Part shown: positions 31,807 to 41,708 of the stretch, piece after piece | Layout: the number at the start of each line of letters is the position of its first letter | How positions within the stretch are numbered: position 1 is the stretch's first letter | Origin: JBKBII01 sp046299415 | GTDB lineage: Bacteria > Pseudomonadota > Gammaproteobacteria > Ectothiorhodospirales > Ectothiorhodospiraceae | DNA: 64,000 bases | Assembly: GCA_046299415.1 (NCBI GenBank) | Contig: JBKBII010000006.1 | Coordinates: 62,001 to 126,000, forward strand | Reading direction: 5' to 3' | Notes under the pieces: generated by a model | The model's database searches: none | Told to the model about the DNA's origin: nothing | What the model saw: the letters and a program-made list of their open reading frames with translations, nothing else | Translations under genes and position numbers: made by a program

Positions 31807-33480
31807 ATGGACAAGGTCTTGAACAAGGGATACTGGCGAGACGGTAGCGCCTGGATCTGGCTCAATGGCGGCGCTGTAACGATCAGTATCGTGATGGTGT
31901 TTGGGCTGCTGGCGCTGATCTTCGCTCGTGGTTTCACGCACTTCTGGCCGCATACGATTTACGAGTTTGAGTATCAGAACCCGCAGACCCAACAGGTCGA
32001 GTCCTTCATGGGGGTTTTGCGGCGGTCTGAAACCCTGACCGGCCAGGCGATGCGTGATGCCGGCGTGCCGATCCCCGAAGATCAGCTGCTTGTGACTCGG
32101 CATCTGTTCAAGGTGGGCAACCGCGATTTGACCGGCCGCGACTTCACGTTTTTCATCGAAGACTACATCCGTGGGCAACGCGAGGTGCCACGCGGTGTCG
32201 TCGCGCTCGAGCGGCGTGAATGGGGTGACTTTTATGGTCGGCCGGTGGAGCTGCGCGAACTCGATCGAGTCGTTGCCGTGGGCGACCGCGTCTGGCCTGA
32301 ACTCCAAGAGCGACTGAAGCGTTCGAGCGCGCTTCTCGACGAGATCCGACATATCGAGCGTGTCGAAATTGGAAACGTCAATTACCGGCTCGAGCGTGTT
32401 CGCTTGGATCAGCGTCGGGCTGAGCTTCGCGGCGAACTTACGCCTGAGCGCGAGGCGGGGTTTCGCGAGCGGCGCGAGGCACTGAACGCAGAGTACGCAG
32501 TGATTCAAGAGCGGCTGGATCAGCTGATCAACGACTCACGACGCGACGTGCTGGTGATGGAGACGGCCAATGGCCAGCGCCAGTCCATACGGCTCGGCGA
32601 CATCGTCCACGCCTGGCAGCCAAATGACATGTCGGTGCCGGCCAAGCTTGGTTTCTACGCGCGATCGTTCAGGGACTTTATTTTTGGTTACCCACGCGAG
32701 GCGAACACCGAGGGGGGGATCTTCCCGGCGATCTTTGGCACGGTCACGATGGTGTTCGTCATGGCCATCCTGGTCACGCCTTTCGGTGTTCTGGCTGCCA
32801 TTTATCTCCGCGAATACGCCCGTCAGGGGCCGTTGCTCAAAGCGATCCGCATCTCGGTATACAACCTTGCTGGGGTGCCATCAATCGTATTCGGTGTCTT
32901 CGGTCTCGGCTTCTTCGTTTACATCATCGGCGGGTCGATCGACCAGGCCTTCTACCCCGAGGCCTTGCCGGCACCGACGTTCGGTACACCCGGTCTGTTC
33001 TGGGCGTCGCTCACACTCGCGCTGCTGACGCTACCCGTGGTCATCGTCTCCACTGAGGAGGGGCTAGCTCGAATCCCGTCGACGATCCGGAGTGGATCCC
33101 TCGCACTGGGCGCGACCAAGGGCGAGACGCTCTGGAAGGTGGTGGTCCCGCTGGCTACGCCGGCGATGATGACGGGCCTGGTTCTGGCCATCGCGCGTGC
33201 CGCTGGTGAAGTTGCGCCGTTGATGCTCGTCGGTGTTGTGAAGCTGGCGCCAACGCTGCCGATCGATGGAAACTTCCCGTTCGTTCACCTCGAGCGCAAA
33301 ATCATGCATTTGGGCTTCCACATTTACGACGTTGGTTTCCAAAGCCCGAACGCTGAGGCTGCCGAACAGATCGTTTATGCGACGGCTCTGATTCTAGTGA
33401 TTCTGATTGTCTTGCTGAATTTGACGGCAATTATGATTCGCAACCGCCTGCGCGAGAAATACCGTGCTGACGGCGACTGA
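31807..33480 (+). CDS. pstA: Phosphate ABC transporter permease PstA with coiled-coil insert
   Basis: A 557-residue protein, about twice the normal PstA length. After transmembrane segment 1 (residues about 20-42) a 250-residue extracytoplasmic insert contains a charged helical coiled coil (LERVRLDQRRAELRGELTPE and neighbours). The typical permease core starts near residue 305: GIFPAIFGTVTMVFVMAIL, GVLAAIYLREYA and GVPSIVFGVFGLGF. The EAA loop is SLALGATKGETLWKVVVP. Both Pst permease subunits are enlarged, so the two inserts may interact with each other or with PstS. The gene lies 80 bp after pstC. Confidence 0.92.
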   Translation: MDKVLNKGYWRDGSAWIWLNGGAVTISIVMVFGLLALIFARGFTHFWPHTIYEFEYQNPQTQQVESFMGVLRRSETLTGQAMRDAGVPIPEDQLLVTRHLFKVGNRDLTGRDFTFFIEDYIRGQREVPRGVVALERREWGDFYGRPVELRELDRVVAVGDRVWPELQERLKRSSALLDEIRHIERVEIGNVNYRLERVRLDQRRAELRGELTPEREAGFRERREALNAEYAVIQERLDQLINDSRRDVLVMETANGQRQSIRLGDIVHAWQPNDMSVPAKLGFYARSFRDFIFGYPREANTEGGIFPAIFGTVTMVFVMAILVTPFGVLAAIYLREYARQGPLLKAIRISVYNLAGVPSIVFGVFGLGFFVYIIGGSIDQAFYPEALPAPTFGTPGLFWASLTLALLTLPVVIVSTEEGLARIPSTIRSGSLALGATKGETLWKVVVPLATPAMMTGLVLAIARAAGEVAPLMLVGVVKLAPTLPIDGNFPFVHLERKIMHLGFHIYDVGFQSPNAEAAEQIVYATALILVILIVLLNLTAIMIRNRLREKYRADGD

Positions 33481-33539
33481 ACGGTGACGTTCCACCTACA
33501 CCCTCCAGCAGGTGAGTATCCCTACAGGAACCGAATCTC

Positions 33540-34403
33540 ATGGAAACTGCAGTCATGAATGAAACTTCGCAAGCTAAGGCCGAGACGCACAGCATGAACG
33601 CGGGTCTTTTTGATACATCGACGCGAAAGATTCGCGCACTCTCGGACGAGACTGTCGCAATTGAGGTCAAGGATCTGGACTTGTACTACGGCTCAGACCA
33701 TGCCCTGAAGAAAGTCACGATGAACATCCCAAAGCAGCGTGTCACCGCGTTCATTGGGCCATCGGGTTGTGGAAAATCGACACTGCTGCGTTGCTTTAAC
33801 CGGATGAACGACTTGATCCCGTCGTGCCGAATCGAGGGTGGTATTCATCTCCACGGCGAGAACATCTACGGCAAAGGGGTCGATGTCCCCGAGTTACGAC
33901 GCTCGGTCGGTATGGTGTTCCAGAAGCCTAACCCGTTCCCGAAGACGATCTTTGAAAACGTTGCGTATGGCTTGCGTATCCAGGGCGTGAAGGACAAGGC
34001 CATTTTGTCTGAGGTGGTCGAAAAGTCGCTGAAGCGTGTGGCGCTCTGGAATGAGGTCAAGGATCGTCTCCACGATAACGCGTTTGGCCTCTCCGGTGGG
34101 CAGCAGCAGCGTCTGGTCATTGCGCGCGCGATCGCGATTGAACCCGAGGTGTTGCTACTGGATGAGCCGACCTCAGCACTTGATCCAATCTCGACGGGCA
34201 AGGTTGAAGAGCTGGTCGAGGAGTTGAAGGCGGACTACACCATCTTGATCGTGACTCACAACATGCAGCAGGCCGCACGTGTTGCCGACTACACGGCCTA
34301 CATGTACCTCGGTGAGCTGATCGAGTACAACGACACCATGAAGGTCTTCACAAATCCTCATAACAAGCGGACCGAAGATTACATTACCGGTCGATATGGT
34401 TGA
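33540..34403 (+). CDS. pstB: Phosphate ABC transporter ATP-binding protein
   Basis: A 287-residue ATPase with Walker A GPSGCGKST, the Q-loop in MVFQKPNPFPKTI, signature LSGGQQQR and Walker B VLLLDEPTSALDP, and the PstB-typical ending RTEDYITGRYG. It powers phosphate import through PstCA. The N-terminal 40 residues are a variable extension; the in-frame ATG at 33555 is an alternative start. The gene is last in the visible pst operon, and no phoU follows within the window, which differs from E. coli. Confidence 0.95.
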   Translation: METAVMNETSQAKAETHSMNAGLFDTSTRKIRALSDETVAIEVKDLDLYYGSDHALKKVTMNIPKQRVTAFIGPSGCGKSTLLRCFNRMNDLIPSCRIEGGIHLHGENIYGKGVDVPELRRSVGMVFQKPNPFPKTIFENVAYGLRIQGVKDKAILSEVVEKSLKRVALWNEVKDRLHDNAFGLSGGQQQRLVIARAIAIEPEVLLLDEPTSALDPISTGKVEELVEELKADYTILIVTHNMQQAARVADYTAYMYLGELIEYNDTMKVFTNPHNKRTEDYITGRYG

Positions 34404-34592
34404 TTCCTTTCGGGGCCGTTATCGATGGACGGTGCCCGGTTCATGGCCGTATCGCTCCACGGCTCGGCGATGTTTGGGTGCGAGCCTGGGCTGATCGTCG
34501 CAGGTGAAGGGTGAGTCCATCAGGCTCAGCGGACTTTCAGGTTGCAAAAGCTCATTTAAGCTTTAGGACGTGAATAACGTGCATCATTTTCG

Positions 34593-34630
34593 AAAGGCCC
34601 GGGTCGAGTTGATCTGGGCCTTTTGTTTTT
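34593..34630 (+). terminator. Intrinsic terminator downstream of pstB
   Basis: AAAGGCCC (34593-34600) pairs with GGGCCTTT (34616-34623) and runs into TTTTGTTTTT. It lies 190 bp after pstB and is the first clear terminator for the pst operon. Confidence 0.8.
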
Positions 34631-35507
34631 CCAGTATTCACTATCGCGATCGCAACGGGTTTTGCTTGATGCGGGGATGAGTCGGTCGATGGGCGATGAG
34701 GTGGTCGATGGGTTAGGCGCGGCGGTTGCATCGTGGGCGTTGGCTTCTGTATCGGTGTTTCTGTGTCGGCGTAAATGTCAGCGCGAGCATGATGATCGTG
34801 CGACCTCGTCGGTTTTTTTGATCGCCGTCGATAAGCTGTGCCCTGAAAGGTTTTTTGTTTGATAGGCCATGGTTGGTTTTTTGCAGGTTGTATCACTCAC
34901 AGGCCCTAGTAAGGCTGGCGCGTTAGTCAGTGCCGCGCTGATGCACTTGAGTGCAGCGTTCTGTTGGATTGTCGGTCGAGGCGGTTTTTGGCGTCTTGAT
35001 GGGTTCCGACGTTTTGAAGGGCGTTTTTGCGAACGTGTTGCGTGGGCGTAGCGCGTTTTAGACGTTGTTTTGGGCCTGTGGCCAAAGCGTTTTGCGCGGA
35101 GGGCTCAAGTCGACGAGATGCGTCCACTTAGCCGCCGGGGTATCGCCGCGACAGGCGCGGTGGCGAGCGGCGCGAGAAGGCGCCGATCTGCTTGCTCGGA
35201 GTCCATGCGTCGTTGCGTTTGGCTCGCGGTTTGGGGACCGACGCGTGCGTCTTATCTTTATGCCCCCGCTATGCTCGACCATCTATTTCGGCTCGATGAG
35301 CTGGCTTACGGCGGGCGCGATCTGATCCAGGGCGCCTGCTTGTCGTTTGGGGTTGTCGGTCGGACAAACCGTGAGTGACGAGCGCGACTTGTTCTTCGGA
35401 CGCATGGTGCGTTCCACACTCCGCGTCGTCTTCCGCCTCGTACTCGGGCGTTGACCTGGATTCGCTCGTCGGTCGCGGATGATCGGCTTCGAGTGTGTCG
35501 ATCATTG
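34631..35507. other. Intergenic region, no supported gene
   Basis: About 880 bp without a convincing gene. Short frames on both strands overlap one another, lack ribosome binding sites and show no domains. The stretch 34650-35060 is T/G-rich on the plus strand, unlike the coding regions on either side. Confidence 0.5.
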
Positions 35508-36455
35508 TCAGCTTGGGCTGCTTGAGCGACTTTCGAGCGATTTGAGGAATCGGTTTTCGATGGCGGTTCGTGCTCGATGGCGGATACGCAGCCAGCCGAG
35601 TTCACGAGTCACAGCCCAATCAGGGGGCCCGATGGCGATTAAAGGCGGTCGGATCAAATCCTCGGGAAGAAAGCCAATACCCATGCGGTTTTCAATCAGC
35701 GTTCGCATGATCTCGATCGAGGGTGCTGAGTGATGTCGACTCGGTAGGGGCAGCGGGGCGAGCAGGCCGCGGATGCGCTCGAGCGTGCCGCTACCTCGAG
35801 GTGGGAGCACCCAAGTTTGCGTGTTGAGCCAGTTTTCGATCTGTGCAAGCGCGCGGGGTGTTTCGCGGAGTGCTCGTTCGGATGGAATCGAGCCGCTGCT
35901 GTGTTTTGGCAGCTCGCGGTGTGTGGTGAGCACCATGCGTTCGCGCCGGAGAGATTGTGTTTCGTGAGATGGGTGACGGTGTTCCGGCAAGGTCACGAGC
36001 GCGAGATCTGCAAGGCGATGGTCGACGGCGTCCACGGCGGCGTCGGAATCCAAAAACTGCCACTCGACTTGAATGGCCGTCGCGCCGATGACGCTATCGT
36101 CTAGCCATTTCGGTAGCTGGTGCAGGGCAATATGGTGTGAGATGGCGACACGTAGAGGACCGCTTTTGCCGCCGCCCAGTTCGTCGAGTGCGCGAGCTGC
36201 GTCCGTCAGGCGAGCGAGCACTTCACGCGCTGGGGCTTCAAGGAGGTGGGCAGCGGGCAACGGGTGAACGCTGCGTCCGAAACGTTCGAAGAGGGGTTGA
36301 TCAATCGTCCGCTCCAATGCCTGAATGCGCTTGCTGATGGCGGGTTGGCTGAGTTCAAGTTTCTCGGCGGCGGTCGAGAAGCTCTGTGTCTCAAGCAGCG
36401 CTAGGAAGGCTTTCAGCCAAGAGACTTGGAGATCTTCGGGGCGAATGGCGCGCAT
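35508..36455 (-). CDS. LysR-family transcriptional regulator
   Basis: A 315-residue LysR-type regulator. The N-terminal winged helix is clear: LKAFLALLETQSFSTAAEKL followed by LSQPAISKRIQALERTIDQPLFERFGR. The C-terminal effector-binding domain contains GPLRVAISHHIALHQLP and EIMRTLIENRMGIGFLPEDLI. It is divergent from leuC with a 150-bp spacer, the usual position for a LysR regulator that controls its neighbour. Control of leuCDB is inferred. The spacer holds TTATCAGAAAGTCGATAAATAC, which includes a partial T-N11-A-like motif. The effector is unknown. Confidence 0.9.
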   Translation of the reverse strand: MRAIRPEDLQVSWLKAFLALLETQSFSTAAEKLELSQPAISKRIQALERTIDQPLFERFGRSVHPLPAAHLLEAPAREVLARLTDAARALDELGGGKSGPLRVAISHHIALHQLPKWLDDSVIGATAIQVEWQFLDSDAAVDAVDHRLADLALVTLPEHRHPSHETQSLRRERMVLTTHRELPKHSSGSIPSERALRETPRALAQIENWLNTQTWVLPPRGSGTLERIRGLLAPLPLPSRHHSAPSIEIMRTLIENRMGIGFLPEDLIRPPLIAIGPPDWAVTRELGWLRIRHRARTAIENRFLKSLESRSSSPS

Positions 36456-36606
36456 CGGGATATTCCGGTTTGTTATCAGAAAGTCGATAAATACGACTTG
36501 ATGTTATCGCGAAGTGCGTGCAATCCTGAATCCGATGAAAAATATGGGACTTGATCGCTCGAGGACAGTCGGGACGGCGTCCGCGGCGAAGACGTTTGGA
36601 GGTGAC

Positions 36607-38022
36607 ATGTCGGGACAGACGCTTTACGAAAAGCTGTGGAATGCGCATGTGGTGTCCGAGCAATCTGACGGCACGGCGCTCCTGTATATCGACCGTCATC
36701 TGGTTCACGAAGTCACCAGTCCGCAGGCGTTTGAGTCGCTCCGCTTGGCGGGGCGCAAGCCGTGGCGGCGGGACGCGATCGTTGCCGTGCCTGACCACAA
36801 CGTCCCCACGACCAACCGCGCGGGTGGGATCGAAGATCCGATTTCGCGTGAACAGGTCGAGACGTTGGAGCGAAACGCGACCGAGTTGAAATTGACGTTT
36901 TTTCCGATGGGCGATTTGCGCCAGGGAATCGTCCATGTCGTTGGGCCTGAGCAGGGCGCCACTTTGCCGGGGATGACCGTCGTTTGCGGTGATTCGCACA
37001 CGTCGACCCACGGCGCGTTGGGCGCGCTGGCTTTTGGGATCGGAACGTCTGAGGTCGAGCATGTCATGGCGACGCAGTGTCTGTGGCAGAAACGTTCACG
37101 AACGATGTTGATCCAGTGCGCAGGGGAGTTGCAGCCCGGCGTTACGGCCAAAGACTTGATACTCGCGATCATCGGCCGTATCGGCACGGCTGGCGGAACC
37201 GGTTATGCGATCGAGTTCGGTGGCGAAGCAGTGCGTAAGCTCTCGATCGAAGGGCGCATGTCGATGTGCAACATGGCGATCGAGGCTGGCGCTCGCGCTG
37301 GGATGGTTGCCGTTGATGACAAGACTGTCGACTATGTGCGTGACAAACCATTTGCACCCAAAGGCGAGGCGTTCGATCGCGCGGTGGCATATTGGAAGAC
37401 GCTCCAGAGCGACGCCGATGCGGTTTTCGATGTGGTCGTGGATATCGACGCGAGCTCGATCCGACCTCAAGTGAGTTGGGGCACGAGCCCAGAAATGGTC
37501 GCTGATCTCGATGGCGTCGTGCCCGATCCAGAGTCGTCTGGCGACCCGGTGCGCGCGGAGGCTCGACGCAAGGCGCTGGCGTACATGGGGCTTGCTGCGG
37601 GAACACCGATCCGGGATATCAAGATCGATAAGGTCTTCATTGGCTCGTGCACAAACTCGCGTATCGAAGATCTGCGTGCCGCTGCCGAGGTGGTTCGTGG
37701 GCGGCACAAGGCGGCTTCAGTCGCGCTGGCGATGGTGGTTCCCGGTTCGGGGCTGGTCAAGCGTCAGGCTGAGGAGGAGGGTCTGGATCGGGTGTTTATC
37801 GATGCGGGCTTCGAGTGGCGTGAGCCGGGCTGCTCGATGTGTTTGGCGATGAACGCCGATCGGCTGGAATCGGGTGAGCGCTGCGCGTCGACGTCGAATC
37901 GTAACTTTGAGGGGCGCCAAGGCCAGGGCGGGCGGACTCACCTCGTCAGTCCGGCATTGGCGGCGGCGGCGGCAGTGGCGGGTCATTTCGAGAGTCCGGA
38001 TCGGCTGCCTGCCTCCAGCTGA
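36607..38022 (+). CDS. leuC: 3-isopropylmalate dehydratase, large subunit
   Basis: ATG at 36607, preceded by GGAGGTGAC, gives 471 residues; the longer frame from 36514 lacks a ribosome site. It begins MSGQTLYEKLWNAHVV as in other LeuC proteins. Aconitase-family motifs include VVCGDSHTSTHGALGALAFG, IGSCTNSRIEDLRAAA and GCSMCLAMN, which supply the three cysteines for the [4Fe-4S] cluster. With LeuD it isomerises 2-isopropylmalate to 3-isopropylmalate. It is the first gene of a leuC-leuD-leuB set on one strand, although the gaps between genes (249 and 467 bp) are unusually wide for this operon. Confidence 0.96.
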   Translation: MSGQTLYEKLWNAHVVSEQSDGTALLYIDRHLVHEVTSPQAFESLRLAGRKPWRRDAIVAVPDHNVPTTNRAGGIEDPISREQVETLERNATELKLTFFPMGDLRQGIVHVVGPEQGATLPGMTVVCGDSHTSTHGALGALAFGIGTSEVEHVMATQCLWQKRSRTMLIQCAGELQPGVTAKDLILAIIGRIGTAGGTGYAIEFGGEAVRKLSIEGRMSMCNMAIEAGARAGMVAVDDKTVDYVRDKPFAPKGEAFDRAVAYWKTLQSDADAVFDVVVDIDASSIRPQVSWGTSPEMVADLDGVVPDPESSGDPVRAEARRKALAYMGLAAGTPIRDIKIDKVFIGSCTNSRIEDLRAAAEVVRGRHKAASVALAMVVPGSGLVKRQAEEEGLDRVFIDAGFEWREPGCSMCLAMNADRLESGERCASTSNRNFEGRQGQGGRTHLVSPALAAAAAVAGHFESPDRLPASS

Positions 38023-38271
38023 TCTGGGGGTTGTTGGTGACGATTGGAAAGGCCGCTGATCGCGAGCGTATCGTCGAGAACATTCGGCGAGGCCGACCAT
38101 CGGCTTCTATCGTGCGCTGGCCCGATGTAAGGGCACTCAGGTGAGCGACCTTGTCGTGCGATGACAGCGCTCGTTGTCGCCAGGGTCGATGAGTCGCTTC
38201 TTTGGGCGGAGAAGACGGTCTTGAGGACAGCGTGCGCCCCGCGCCGGTTTTGTGAATTTGTGGAGTCGCGA

Positions 38272-38913
38272 ATGAAAGCATTCACTCAGCACTGTGGCAT
38301 TGCAGCACCGCTCGATCGTGCGAACGTCGATACGGATGCCATCATTCCAAAACAGTACTTGAAGTCGGTTAGACGTTCGGGTTTTGGCGTCAACGCTTTT
38401 GATGATTGGCGTTATCTCGATCCAGGTGAGCCCGGGTCGGACCATGCCGCACGCCGACCGAATCCAGATTTTGTGCTCAATCAGGCGCCGTTCGATGAGG
38501 CTACGGTGCTGCTGGCGCGCGACAACTTCGGTTGTGGCTCGTCGCGTGAACATGCGGTCTGGGCGCTGGAAGATTTTGGTTTTCGGGCTGTGATCGCACC
38601 GAGCTTTGCCGATATTTTCTTTAATAACTGTTTTAAGAATGGTGTTTTACCCGTTGTTCTTCCATCACAAGTTGTAGACCATTTATTTGTCCTCGCGCGG
38701 GAAGCACCGGCGTCTAGGACCTGCGTCGATCTCGAGCGTTGCTTGGTGATCGACGCGCGTGGAGACGAGCATGAGTTTTCGGTGGACGCGGATCGCCGCC
38801 GACGCTTGCTTGAGGGGCTCGATGACATTGCCTTGACTCTTGAGCTTGCTGATCGCATCCGGGCCTATGAACAACGAGCGCGGCGGGAGAGTCCTTGGCG
38901 TTTTGCGCAATGA
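38272..38913 (+). CDS. leuD: 3-isopropylmalate dehydratase, small subunit
   Basis: ATG at 38272 begins MKAFTQHCGIAAPLDRANVDTD, the normal LeuD N-terminus, so the longer open frame from 38161 is rejected. The 213-residue swivel-domain protein contains DTDAIIPKQYLKSV, DNFGCGSSREHAVWAL and FADIFFNNCFKNGVLPV. It completes the active site of LeuC. It lies 249 bp downstream of leuC; I found no gene in that gap. Confidence 0.96.
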   Translation: MKAFTQHCGIAAPLDRANVDTDAIIPKQYLKSVRRSGFGVNAFDDWRYLDPGEPGSDHAARRPNPDFVLNQAPFDEATVLLARDNFGCGSSREHAVWALEDFGFRAVIAPSFADIFFNNCFKNGVLPVVLPSQVVDHLFVLAREAPASRTCVDLERCLVIDARGDEHEFSVDADRRRRLLEGLDDIALTLELADRIRAYEQRARRESPWRFAQ

Positions 38914-39380
38914 TGATCGAGACGGAACGGACTGAGGTGAGACTTTGACCGGCATGCGTTGACGATGGATTGGCTATGGCGTGAGTTGTCTTCGCGTTTG
39001 CCTGTGGCGTGACTTTGGTGCTCGACGGGTTGACGCACTGGGCGTATGGCCTGCGAATTGAACACTCGAGGCCGCTTCGATTAGCGCATTTGTTTTGGGA
39101 CACGCCTGCGATGTTGCGAGATTTTCGAGGTTCGGTGCAGGTGCGCTAACGGCCCGCTGATGGCGTGCGACGCGAGCAGCTTGAATGCTCGGTGGCTGAA
39201 GGCTACGGCCTCGCCGCGCGTTTCAACCCGTGTCGCCGGTCGTGGTTGAATTTGCGCTTTTTGTTCGTGATTCGGCGGTTGTTCGTTTTTTGTCGTTTTG
39301 GTTTTTTTAGGCGTCGGTGGCGTCTTTTTAGGCGGTTGTCCTTGATGTGTTGACGATTGTGATGTCGATAGGGTGACGTG
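38914..39380. other. Intergenic region between leuD and leuB
   Basis: 467 bp without a supported gene. A T/G-rich patch (39270-39340) on the plus strand has no coding features. The same two genes are often adjacent in other proteobacteria, so this is an expansion. Confidence 0.5.
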
Positions 39381-40478
39381 ATGCACAAGATTTTGCTGCT
39401 TCCCGGTGATGGAATCGGGCCCGAGATTACCGCGCAGGCGCGCAAGGTTTTGGCTGCGCTGATGGCCGAGGGTGAGCTGGAATGCTCGCTCGACGAGGCG
39501 CCGATTGGCGGCGCGGGCTATGACGCGGCGGGGCACCCTTATCCTGACGTAACACGCACCAAAGCCCGTGAGGCCGATGCCATTCTGCTCGGCGCGGTCG
39601 GCGGGCCGCAGTACGATACGTTGGCTCGCGAGCTTCGTCCGGAACGCGGACTGCTTGGAATCCGCTCCGATCTCGGACTGTTCGCCAATCTCCGGCCGGC
39701 GTTTTTGTATCCGCAGTTGGCGGGGGCTTCGACCTTGAAGCCAGAGGTGGTGTCGGGCCTCGATATCGTGATCGTGCGTGAGTTGACCGGTGGGATCTAT
39801 TTTGGCCAGCCCCGTGGGATCGAGGTGCGCGATGGCGAGCGCTACGGGTTCAACACGGCGGGATATCGTGAGTCCGAGATCGAGCGCATCGCGCGCGTCG
39901 GTTTTGAGGCGGCAGCGATGCGCGGCCGTCGCCTGTGTTCAGTGGACAAGGCCAATGTGCTCGAGGCTAGCGAGCTGTGGCGCGAGGTCGTTGAGCGGGT
40001 TGCGACTGATTTTCCGGAGGTGGAGTTGTCGCATATGTATGTCGATAACGCGGCCATGCAGTTGGTGCGTGCGCCGAAGCAGTTCGACGTGATCGTGACG
40101 TCGAACATGTTTGGCGACATTCTCTCGGACGCGGCGGCGATGCTGACAGGCTCGATCGGGATGTTGCCTTCGGCCTCGCTCAATGAGAGTGGCAAGGGTC
40201 TGTACGAGCCGATTCATGGCTCCGCGCCCGATATCGCCGGTCAAGACAAGGCCAATCCGCTGGCGACGATTTTGTCTGTGGCGATGTTACTGCGCTACAC
40301 CTTGCATCTTGACAGACTCGCGCAGCGTGTCGATCAGGCCGTAGTCGATGTGCTCGAGGGCGGATGGCGGACGGCTGATATTGCCGATTCGCAGACGCGG
40401 GCCGATGCCGTCATCGGCTGTGAGGCTATGGGTGACGCCGTTGTCGCGGCGCTGAAGGCGGGGCGTGCGGCGGCGTGA
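39381..40478 (+). CDS. leuB: 3-isopropylmalate dehydrogenase
   Basis: A 365-residue NAD-dependent enzyme that oxidises and decarboxylates 3-isopropylmalate in leucine synthesis. ATG 39381 is preferred to the adjacent GTG at 39378. Signature segments are ILLLPGDGIGPEI at the N-terminus and LLGAVGGPQYD. ERGLLGIRSDLGLFANLRP and VRELTGGIYFG also fit the family. The metal-binding NMFGDILSDAAAMLTGSIGML and the NAD-site EPIHGSAPDIAGQDKANP are both present. It ends the leuCDB set and is followed by asd after 207 bp. Confidence 0.96.
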   Translation: MHKILLLPGDGIGPEITAQARKVLAALMAEGELECSLDEAPIGGAGYDAAGHPYPDVTRTKAREADAILLGAVGGPQYDTLARELRPERGLLGIRSDLGLFANLRPAFLYPQLAGASTLKPEVVSGLDIVIVRELTGGIYFGQPRGIEVRDGERYGFNTAGYRESEIERIARVGFEAAAMRGRRLCSVDKANVLEASELWREVVERVATDFPEVELSHMYVDNAAMQLVRAPKQFDVIVTSNMFGDILSDAAAMLTGSIGMLPSASLNESGKGLYEPIHGSAPDIAGQDKANPLATILSVAMLLRYTLHLDRLAQRVDQAVVDVLEGGWRTADIADSQTRADAVIGCEAMGDAVVAALKAGRAAA

Positions 40479-40685
40479 TCGTCGGCAGTCGAGGGCGGCG
40501 CTGTCGTTCGTTGTGAACAGGATGGAGTCCTCGGTGCGCGGAGCGCGGTGATCAAGACGTCACCAGTCGATTGGCAATGGGGAACGAGCATCGCGTAGCG
40601 CGTGTTCAGCGTTTTCCTGGGGCGGTAGTCACTTTGATCGCATGTGGGCGGGCGTCTGGATGCGGGTGTTTCTGAGGAGTGGAAA

Positions 40686-41708
40686 ATGACGAAAACGTAT
40701 GACGTGGCCGTGGTCGGCGCGACGGGGGCTGTGGGTGAGACGCTGTTGTCGATTCTGGCCGAACGCAACTTTCCGGTTGGCCGCGTTCATGCGCTGGCGA
40801 GTGCTCGTTCATTGGGCAAGACGGTGAGCTTTGGTCGTAAAACGCTCGATGTCGAGGATCTTGCGACTTTTGATTTTTCAACGGTTCAGATCGGCCTGTT
40901 TTCGCCGGGCGCCTCGGTCTCAGCTGAGTATGCGCCGAAGGCTGCGGCGGCAGGTTGTGTCGTGATCGACAACACGTCGCAGTTTCGCTATGACGACGAC
41001 GTGCCGCTGGTGGTGCCCGAGGTAAATCCGGATGCGATTGCTGGCCACACCCAGCGGGGGATCATTGCCAATCCAAATTGCTCGACGATCCAAATGTTGG
41101 TCGCGTTGAAGCCAATCTACGATGCCGTGGGGATCGAGCGCATCAACGTCGCGACGTATCAGGCGGTTTCAGGTACGGGCAAGGATGCGATCGAGGAACT
41201 CGCGCTACAGACAGCTGCTCTGCTGAATGGCCGTTCGGTGGAAAGGGCGGTGTATCCGAAGCAAATCGCATTCAACGCGTTGCCGCATATTGATGTGTTT
41301 CAGGACAACGGCTACACGAAAGAAGAAATGAAGATGGTGTGGGAGACTCGCAAGATCTTCGGCGATGAAAAAATCTTGGTGAATCCGACGGCCGTGCGGG
41401 TGCCTGTGTTCTATGGTCATTCTGAAGCGCTGCACATCGAGACGCGCGACAAGATCTCGGCGGATGATGCACGCGCACTGCTCGCTAAGGCCCCGGGTGT
41501 CATGTTGGTTGACGAGCGTCGCGACGGTGGTTATCCCACCGCCGTGACGGAGGCGAGCGGACAAGATCCGGTGTTTGTCGGTCGCATTCGCGAGGATATT
41601 TCGCACCCCCGTGGGTTGAATCTGTGGGTCGTCTCGGACAACGTTCGCAAGGGTGCTGCGTTGAACGCGGTGCAGATCGCTGAGAATCTGGTTCGCGACT
41701 ATTTTTGA
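40686..41708 (+). CDS. asd: Aspartate-semialdehyde dehydrogenase
   Basis: A 340-residue enzyme starting at ATG 40686 with GAGGAGTGG upstream. It reduces aspartyl phosphate to the semialdehyde for lysine, threonine, methionine and diaminopimelate synthesis. The NADP-binding glycine loop is VVGATGAVGETLL, the catalytic cysteine is C132 in NPNCSTIQ, and substrate-binding residues lie in AVSGTGKDAIEEL and PTAVRVPVFYGHSE. The leuB-asd order is common in gammaproteobacteria, where fimV often follows; no fimV is seen here. Confidence 0.96.
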   Translation: MTKTYDVAVVGATGAVGETLLSILAERNFPVGRVHALASARSLGKTVSFGRKTLDVEDLATFDFSTVQIGLFSPGASVSAEYAPKAAAAGCVVIDNTSQFRYDDDVPLVVPEVNPDAIAGHTQRGIIANPNCSTIQMLVALKPIYDAVGIERINVATYQAVSGTGKDAIEELALQTAALLNGRSVERAVYPKQIAFNALPHIDVFQDNGYTKEEMKMVWETRKIFGDEKILVNPTAVRVPVFYGHSEALHIETRDKISADDARALLAKAPGVMLVDERRDGGYPTAVTEASGQDPVFVGRIREDISHPRGLNLWVVSDNVRKGAALNAVQIAENLVRDYF

